Part shown: one piece after another, positions 58,958-64,000 of the stretch
How positions within the stretch are numbered: the stretch's first letter is position 1
How the letters are laid out: each line of letters begins with the position of its first letter
Assembly (NCBI GenBank): GCA_007258455.2
Contig: VDFB02270651.1
Span: forward strand, 700,906,217 to 700,970,216
Direction of reading: 5' to 3'
From: Sequoia sempervirens
Lineage: Eukaryota; Streptophyta; Pinopsida; Cupressales; Cupressaceae
Length of the DNA: 64,000 bases
Program-made: the position numbers and the translations under genes
The notes under the pieces: generated by a model
Databases searched by the model: none
The model's input: only the letters and a program-made list of their open reading frames with translations
What the model was told of the DNA's origin: nothing

Positions 58958-59044
58958 CATTTGACCAATAGCAGCTGTGACAACTGTTGATGGATTAAGA
59001 AATGGCACATCTGATGAAGCAACAGTACTCACATTTTCTACAAC
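58958..59044 (-). CDS. MOG1: MOG1 exon, VVENVSTV...IGQM exon
   Basis: Exactly 29 codons in phase 0. It starts VVENVSTVASSD, has FLNPSTVVTAA and ends IGQM, corresponding to the VVE...TTAVGQM part of plant MOG1. The acceptor is GATGGCAG before GTTGTAG; the donor is ATG/GTAAGC, a strong site. The next exon in the transcript is 47.5 kb away at 11480. The intron upstream, 59045-59486, is 442 bp. Reading frame is intact. MOG1 binds Ran and aids nucleotide release in nuclear transport. Confidence 0.88.
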
Positions 59045-59486
59045 CTGCCATCACCATTAATCAGAAAATTTAAATATACCAACTCTGAATAAACACACCT
59101 GTGTAGTAAGTGTAACCATCAAGTTGTCACTTTAAAACTGACTTTGCAACAGTATCACATTCAACTGAGCACTATACTGGTGAATTGGTGATTGATTGGA
59201 GACAAGCATAAAATGTGTGCTTCCATAAAAACAAAAAGAATACCACTGTCCTCTATTTAAGGACTTCCCTAGAAGTTAACTCTGCCTTGGTTTCCAAGGA
59301 CCAAATTATGTATGCATTTTTCCTATTTTAGATGTATTTTCAGAAAGTTTCACACACACTGCAAATGGCAAGATATAAATAGGAAAAATGAAGTTCTGAA
59401 ACTTCAACTGGGATTCTGCATTTCATATTTCATATAATTTGAATTTCCACCTTACAATAAAACTCACACTAAGAAAATAAACATAC

Positions 59487-59624
59487 AAGATCTCCAGAAG
59501 AATCTTGTTCATTGGCAAGATCCTGAAGAAACCACAATGCACTTTGATTATCTGCAACATCTTGCTTTAGATCCAATAGCTCAATTATCAGGCTTTCATC
59601 GCGATTTGGATCTGCAAATGCCTC
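59487..59624 (-). CDS. MOG1: MOG1 exon, EAFADPNRDES exon
   Basis: Exactly 46 codons in phase 0, the longest exon seen. It reads EAFADPNRDESLIIELLDLK, then QDVADNQSALWFLQDLANEQ and DSSGDL. The DP.RDESLI.ELLDLK and WFLQDLA parts are the best-known conserved stretch of plant MOG1 and contribute to the Ran-binding side of the domain. The acceptor is GTGTGAAG before GAGGCA and the donor CTT/GTATGT. Introns are 442 bp downstream and 293 bp upstream. No stop or frame break. Confidence 0.92.
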
Positions 59625-59917
59625 CTTCACACATGAACAGGAAAATTTGCAAAGTGAAATTACATATTGACTTCAATAATCTTGACCTTCCAAAGAGCAT
59701 TCAATGATAATCTTTATACTCCAAGACCCCCATAATGTATCTAAATAAACTAGGCCTGTATAAATTGAGATTGTAAAACCAAGTTGACAATATATGGCAA
59801 ATAAATTGCTAGAGGCAATCCACCATACATGAAACTATATGAAAATTTCATATCTTAAAAGCATTGAGAATCGTAAAGAAACTCCTATAAAAAGTAGTCA
59901 GAGAAAAAAGGTAGAAC

Positions 59918-59953
59918 CTGATAATCCGGAACCTCTCTAATATTGCTCAGATC
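59918..59953 (-). CDS. MOG1: MOG1 exon, DLSNIREVPDYQ exon
   Basis: A 36-bp exon of 12 codons in phase 0: DLSNIREVPDYQ. Plant MOG1 has a similar D.S.IR.VPDHQ stretch just before the EVFVDP region, so it joins directly to the next exon, EAFADP. The acceptor is GGTCTGTAG before GATCTG; the donor is CAG/GTTCTA, a weaker donor. The exon that precedes it (start codon and FGGA-like N-terminus) is not seen up to 60254, so it lies to the right, probably beyond the LTR element at 60255. Too short to be found as an ORF. Confidence 0.85.
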
Positions 59954-60254
59954 CTACAGACCAACAATAAGAAATGATGCTTCTGTTAGCCATTGACATT
60001 CCATCAACGTCCAGATATAAGAGCATAAGTACAACTTCATTGCCCATAATTAAATTACTATTATTTACAAAGGCAGAAACATCAGTTATGCCCCTTCTGC
60101 AATTCAATCAGGCATTGTTTGGTTCCTCAATTTATAATTGTAACTCTATTTTAATATTGACCTTCCCAGAAGTGTGCTACCTGTAAATTGGTCTTCAACT
60201 ATTAGATAAACCTTGATAGTGATTTGTTGAGGAAATCACAGAGAGCAATTAGTG
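59954..60254 (-). other. MOG1 intron before the DLSNIRE exon
   Basis: The first 300 bases of the intron upstream of the DLSNIREVPDYQ exon, up to the insertion of element G. No further exon or motif visible. Flank TAGTG (60250-60254) would be the target duplication of G; its partner is off the window. Confidence 0.5.
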
Positions 60255-61986
60255 TGTCATGTCCCCGTTTTTGGCGAGCATCAGTGATCGTGAGATTGGC
60301 CTATCATGAGACCCTCGTAGGCTGACTGAGTGGTTAGAGGGTCGTTTCGGCGCTTGGCTCAGCGTCTGTTTGGCGGTTTTGATCAATTGGCTTTCGTTCG
60401 GGCTCATTCAGAGACATTTTGCAGAATTGCTATTTTTAGCAGTTCCTGGCAGGCAGAGTGGGACCACTGCTATTTTTAGCAGTATGGCTTTGGCAGCATC
60501 CGGAATCACTTCTGAGTTCGTCAGCATCAGACGGATCGGTAATCGGATGAGTAACGGGCGAGATATTAATATTTAATTATATTAATTAAATATTAAGTAA
60601 TTAATGATTATATTATAAAGTTATAATTTTAAATTATAACTTAAGTTACCTGTCTTGAGGGGTGCGCCCATCATCAGAAAGGGGCCAGTTGGAGAATTAA
60701 AATATTATAAAATATTTTTGCTGGAGACTTTTGAATTATTAAAAGATTAAAATATGATATTTTAATTAAAACCCTATTATGGTGGAAATCGCACTTTTCA
60801 GCTTAATAAGGGTTTTGCCTTGGTTTCTGAGCCATTATGACATTTTTTGAGAAACAAGAATTGATCAAGTTTCGCCAGAGCACAGAGACCTTAGGGTTTC
60901 GTCTCGAAATCGTCGGAGAACGAGCCATCTCCTTCGAAGCAGTTCAGAGGATGTGAAATAACATCCGATTTATTGCCAGTCGTGGGATTTCTTCATCCAG
61001 AAGAAATTATTGAGCTTCATAGTAATTGATCTACAGAGTACCAGAGACCTTATTCGTTCAGAAGAACACCAAGCACCAGGGCGCACCATTCCAGAGGGAT
61101 TATTATATTGATATTCTGAAGACTTTAAGAGGAGGGCCGTACAAATCATTTATTGCAGGCTGGAGCCGTACCATTTAGTACAGTACAGCCGTACCATCCT
61201 TGGGGAAAAAGCATAGTCTTCAGAGTTTCAAAGAATCTTGCATTCAGAGGTCTTTCATCTCTTTAGGCGCTGATATCAGAGAGAACTGGAAACATTTGAG
61301 AAGGCCGTTCCACCTTTAAATGCTGTTGCTGTCCTGACAGCAGCCGTACTATTTAGACTTCTGGCCGTACCACTTTAGGAAGCTGAGTCTATTAATTTTG
61401 TTCAGAGGTCACACATCTGTGGCGCCTACCTCTGCACTCCAGGAGACTTCAGAGGAAGTTGTATTTTATTTTATATTAATCATTGCTGTTATGAGCTGGG
61501 CCGTACCAGACTGTACCAGGCCGTACTTCTCATAACCAGGCCGTACTTCCTTCAAGGGCAAGAAAATACCTTACATATTGGTCTTCTATCTTCCATTCTG
61601 GAGGCGCCTATCTTCCTGAATCAGTGTGCAAACTTTTCACAGAGGGAGAAGCTGACTTAGAGGAAGCCGTACCATCATCTGGAGAACATTCATTGCTGTT
61701 ACAGAAATCAGGTTTTCAACTTATTTGTTGCTTTTTACTTTGCATGTTACCTGATCTTCAATGTAACCATCTCAGAAGAATAATAGAATATCTGGCAACA
61801 TTACTATCAGTAGTTTTCACTGTTTTTAGAGTTAAATGATTTTAATTGAATTTATTTCAAGCACTTGCAAAAATCGCCATCTTTATTATCATGCAAAACA
61901 TCAAAAAAATTGCAAAAGACTAAAAACGTCAGAAAAACTCAAAACCACAGTCAGATTCAGTGTCAGGGGGAAACAGGGGTTTCTAC
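60255..61986 (+). repeat. 5' LTR of element G, 1732 bp
   Basis: It starts TGTCATGTCCCC and ends GGTTTCTACA, two bases before the primer binding site. The start matches the solo LTR at 20222 and others in the window. An AT-rich TATA-like region (60560-60640) lies in the first quarter. GCCGTACC motifs are repeated at 61136-61670. Confidence 0.85.
61130..61680 (+). repeat. About ten GCCGTACC motifs in LTR of G
   Basis: GCCGTACC or one-base variants (GCCGTACT, GCCGTACA, GCCGTTCC) occur at about 61138, 61167, 61189, 61304, 61346, 61364, 61501, 61522, 61541 and 61666. Several are followed by ATT/ACTTT or preceded by CA/GG. Spacers vary. Words GGCGC(C)T recur nearby (61264, 61421, 61603). Confidence 0.75.
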
Positions 61987-61987
61987 A

Positions 61988-61999
61988 GTGGTATCAGAG
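61988..61999 (+). promoter_or_regulatory. Primer binding site of element G
   Basis: TGGTATCAGAGC, exact complement of the 3' end of plant initiator methionine tRNA as used by LTR retrotransposons, one base (G) after the LTR end at 61986. Confidence 0.92.
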
Positions 62000-62127
62000 C
62001 TAAATCCTGCCATCCTGAGGGTTTAGCCGTCTTCTGCAGCCGGAACAGTTAGGGTTTTATCAGGTATTATTTATACAGGCGAGCTTTGGTTGACAGGTAA
62101 CAGGGTTCGATCTGGCAGCCGAGAAAC

Positions 62128-64000
62128 ATGGCTGACAGAACTGACAGGTATTACAGGGCTGATAGAACAGTTGATCTTAGAACAGAGACTCCTTACAATA
62201 ACAGAGGTCAGAACCGTGCGGAGGTCTTGCATGCACTCAGAGAACTTAGTGCAGGTCAACGGCGGTCAAATGGTGTATTACAGCAGGTGGCAGTTGCACT
62301 TCAGAGACTGGATACTCCGAGGAGATCGTCACCACCTCGTGACGATGACAGAAGTGTTACAGGTTCGCGGAGAGCTCCTAGGTCAGTGTCACGGACAGCG
62401 GATAGGCCTACGAGGCCCACCTTCACGAGACAGGAGCCCGTTGAGGATATAGCAGGTGAAAGGTATGAGGGTTTGTTCGCCGGCACACTTAGGGCAGCGA
62501 ACAACGAGTGGCAGTTAGAAGCACCTGAGATTAGTGGGAGGATTAACATTGACAGGACACCGCAGAGCACAGATGGAGAAGTGATTAGCATGTTTCGGGA
62601 GTATAGCAATCTACCTCAGAAGATTAAAGAGAAACTTTCTTTCGTGAGTTACGTGGATGTGCACCCGAGTCTTGGCCATAAGACGGAGTTCGCAAAACAG
62701 AAATATCTCACTACAGCTCGTGAGTTGTTTACACCTGGGAAAGATAGAGAATCTACATCTGATGATTATACAATTCTTCATGAGAGTGATTCGATATCTT
62801 CAGTCTCTTATGAAGTAGGCAGAAATTTGTGTGATGAATTTGATCGAAGTGCTTATTTGATCCATAAGCACACTAGCACAACTTCGGGTAATGGCTTACC
62901 TACATCGTCTTTGCAGGAGGTAACTCAAGAAATTTCTGCCCTAAAAGCCACTTCTGATTTTTATAACAGCGATGGTGAAACTTTGCGTGAGCATGGTATA
63001 ACAGCTGTTTCAGAGGTGCAAAGTAACCCTATGGAGTCGTCGCGTGAAAAGATTCCAGAGTTGGGTACTACAGATGCAGTTGGTATTGAGGATTTATGCT
63101 ATGACGAGTCTGATTTTCCGGATCAGACCTTTGAAAACCAGCTAGAGGATTCGTATGTTGACACGGAATCCCAGGATCATGTGTTGGATGAGCATGCAGT
63201 CACTGTTGGAGTAGAAGCGTGTGAGGATATTGTCAGACCAGCAACTTCTACCGTACCAGTTGAGCCATCCTTCGAGGTACAGAGCAGCAGTACCTTAGAT
63301 GTGGAGGTGTGCGTGGTTGAGAGCACACACGATGCTGCAGATCATGAGATGAGTGATGACGGATCAGCGTCATATCATAGTGCATATGGTGAACCGGAAA
63401 ACGTGTATGGGGGTCGTACGTTGCAGAATCCTCATCATTTGATTGGGCAACTACATGTAGATGACACTATGATTACTACCGCCCTTGAGCATTTTGACGT
63501 TGCTCGTCAGATGTTGACTACCTACAGTAGGAGTCCTTCGACAGGTGAGCACAGTGATAGAGGTTTTTCCCTTGCAGTGATACATGCACTCCGAGAAGCA
63601 ATTGGAACGATGAAACAAAACTATCTAAAACTACTAGCAGACAGAGATTTCCTTCTCGAGTGGGATTGCATTTGTTATGATGCATGGCGGGGAAAAGAGG
63701 AGCGGATCGATGAGCTCACTCATGAGCTTGAGGTGACTGCGAATTCATTGCAGAGCACCCAGTTGGCTCTTCGGGAGTCACAGTTACAGATTGAGAGGCT
63801 TACCGTGGCGTTGAGGTTAGCACAGTCTTCACCACCTTTGGACATCGTGCAGTCTTGCATGGCAGTGGTTGGTGAGGAGTATACACCCATGGTTCATAGC
63901 AGTGTAGGAGATGTTGAGGATGAGGTTACCTCCATCTCGGTCACAGGATCAGTTGATACAGATAGGATGAGTGCACTCGATGAGAGTTGCAGTGAGCCAC
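62128..64000 (+). CDS. Open ORF of element G, at least 624 codons, unknown retroelement protein
   Basis: I read the frame codon by codon from ATG 62128 to the window edge and found no stop; an in-frame TAA at 62098 makes this ATG the first. It starts MADRTDRYYRADRT, with an arginine/serine-rich basic part to about residue 110 (RRSSPPRDDDRS, RPTRPTFTRQ) and a leucine-heptad-like VLHALRELSAGQRRSNGVLQ. A GRINIDRTPQSTDGEVISMF segment follows (about 134-153). Residues 205-440 are acidic and Ser/Thr-rich with no domain. From about residue 480 there is a helical, coiled-coil-like part (VIHALREAIGTMKQNYLKLL; ELTHELEVTANSLQSTQLAL). No capsid core or zinc knuckle is visible. It could be gag-like or a non-gag protein of a non-autonomous element. 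Confidence 0.7.
   Translation, partial: MADRTDRYYRADRTVDLRTETPYNNRGQNRAEVLHALRELSAGQRRSNGVLQQVAVALQRLDTPRRSSPPRDDDRSVTGSRRAPRSVSRTADRPTRPTFTRQEPVEDIAGERYEGLFAGTLRAANNEWQLEAPEISGRINIDRTPQSTDGEVISMFREYSNLPQKIKEKLSFVSYVDVHPSLGHKTEFAKQKYLTTARELFTPGKDRESTSDDYTILHESDSISSVSYEVGRNLCDEFDRSAYLIHKHTSTTSGNGLPTSSLQEVTQEISALKATSDFYNSDGETLREHGITAVSEVQSNPMESSREKIPELGTTDAVGIEDLCYDESDFPDQTFENQLEDSYVDTESQDHVLDEHAVTVGVEACEDIVRPATSTVPVEPSFEVQSSSTLDVEVCVVESTHDAADHEMSDDGSASYHSAYGEPENVYGGRTLQNPHHLIGQLHVDDTMITTALEHFDVARQMLTTYSRSPSTGEHSDRGFSLAVIHALREAIGTMKQNYLKLLADRDFLLEWDCICYDAWRGKEERIDELTHELEVTANSLQSTQLALRESQLQIERLTVALRLAQSSPPLDIVQSCMAVVGEEYTPMVHSSVGDVEDEVTSISVTGSVDTDRMSALDESCSEP

Larger units (their letters stand above)
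60255..64000 (+). mobile_element. Element G: LTR retroelement with open ORF, cut by window edge
   Basis: An LTR (60255-61986), primer binding site (61988-61999), and a long open frame from 62128 to the window end. It is the only element here with unbroken coding, so it is probably the youngest. No gag core, protease, RT or integrase is visible within the 1873 bases of ORF seen, so its superfamily is undetermined. It is inserted in a MOG1 intron, antisense to the gene. Confidence 0.8.

Noticed and set aside
61988..61999. tRNA gene at the TGGTATCAGAGC site
   Set aside because: Only the primer-binding complement is present; no cloverleaf-forming sequence surrounds it. No tRNA or rRNA gene was found in the window.

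Overview
This window is eukaryotic nuclear DNA from a land plant. It is AT-rich and packed with nested, decayed plant-type transposable elements: L1 LINEs with DUF4283-type ORF1, BED-finger hAT transposons, and LTR retroelements using a TGGTATCA-type primer binding site. Very long introns filled with repeats and LTRs of 1 to 3.6 kb suggest a giant-genome seed plant, probably a gymnosperm. That identification is an inference; no species marker is visible.

The one host gene I can support is MOG1, the Ran-binding nucleotide-release factor, on the minus strand. Five exons are visible, in the right order and in phase: 59918-59953, 59487-59624, 58958-59044, 11433-11480 and 11253-11329. Together they give 128 codons that read collinearly with what I recall of plant MOG1. 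The third and fourth are separated by one intron of about 47.5 kb (11481-58957) that holds most of the window. The first exon should lie to the right of the window and the last to its left, so the gene exceeds 48.7 kb.

Layout, left to right. 1-4299: minus-strand LTR-type element A with a broken unknown ORF. 4300-5964: unassigned. 5965-9641: a hAT transposon (D) nested in the 3' end of a hAT of another family (F type). 9662-10876: an LTR. 11253-11480: two MOG1 exons. 11481-12931: plain intron. 12932-13690: a 413-bp tandem duplication. 13740-17200: gypsy-like element C with a MITE-like hAT (13851-15131) in its LTR; that MITE carries a perfect 37-bp hairpin. 17689-19613 and 20222-21280: solo LTRs. 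19614-34850: two L1 LINEs; the younger contains a 3.3-kb hAT (26049-29358, perfect 8-bp duplication TTGGCTCC) and a solo LTR (30938-32848, GGTTT). 36730-41905: a minus-strand hAT (E) split by a 3.4-kb LTR (37689-41108). 42090-56110: a minus-strand, nearly full-length L1 split by element B (42749-47588, AGAAC) and a 3.58-kb solo LTR (48191-51772, CACCC). 56111-60254: MOG1 introns and exons. 60255-64000: a plus-strand LTR element (G) with LTR, primer binding site and a 624-codon ORF that is still open at the window edge.

Most notable signals: the 47.5-kb MOG1 intron; a large LTR family (A, B and the 3.58-kb solo LTR) in which B has one LTR-like pair of ends yet contains a long coiled-coil ORF with its own TATA box; three LTR types that each carry a different GC-rich motif repeated many times; the unbroken ORF of element G; and the fresh-looking 37-bp hairpin. 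Eight of ten LTR insertions are antisense to MOG1.
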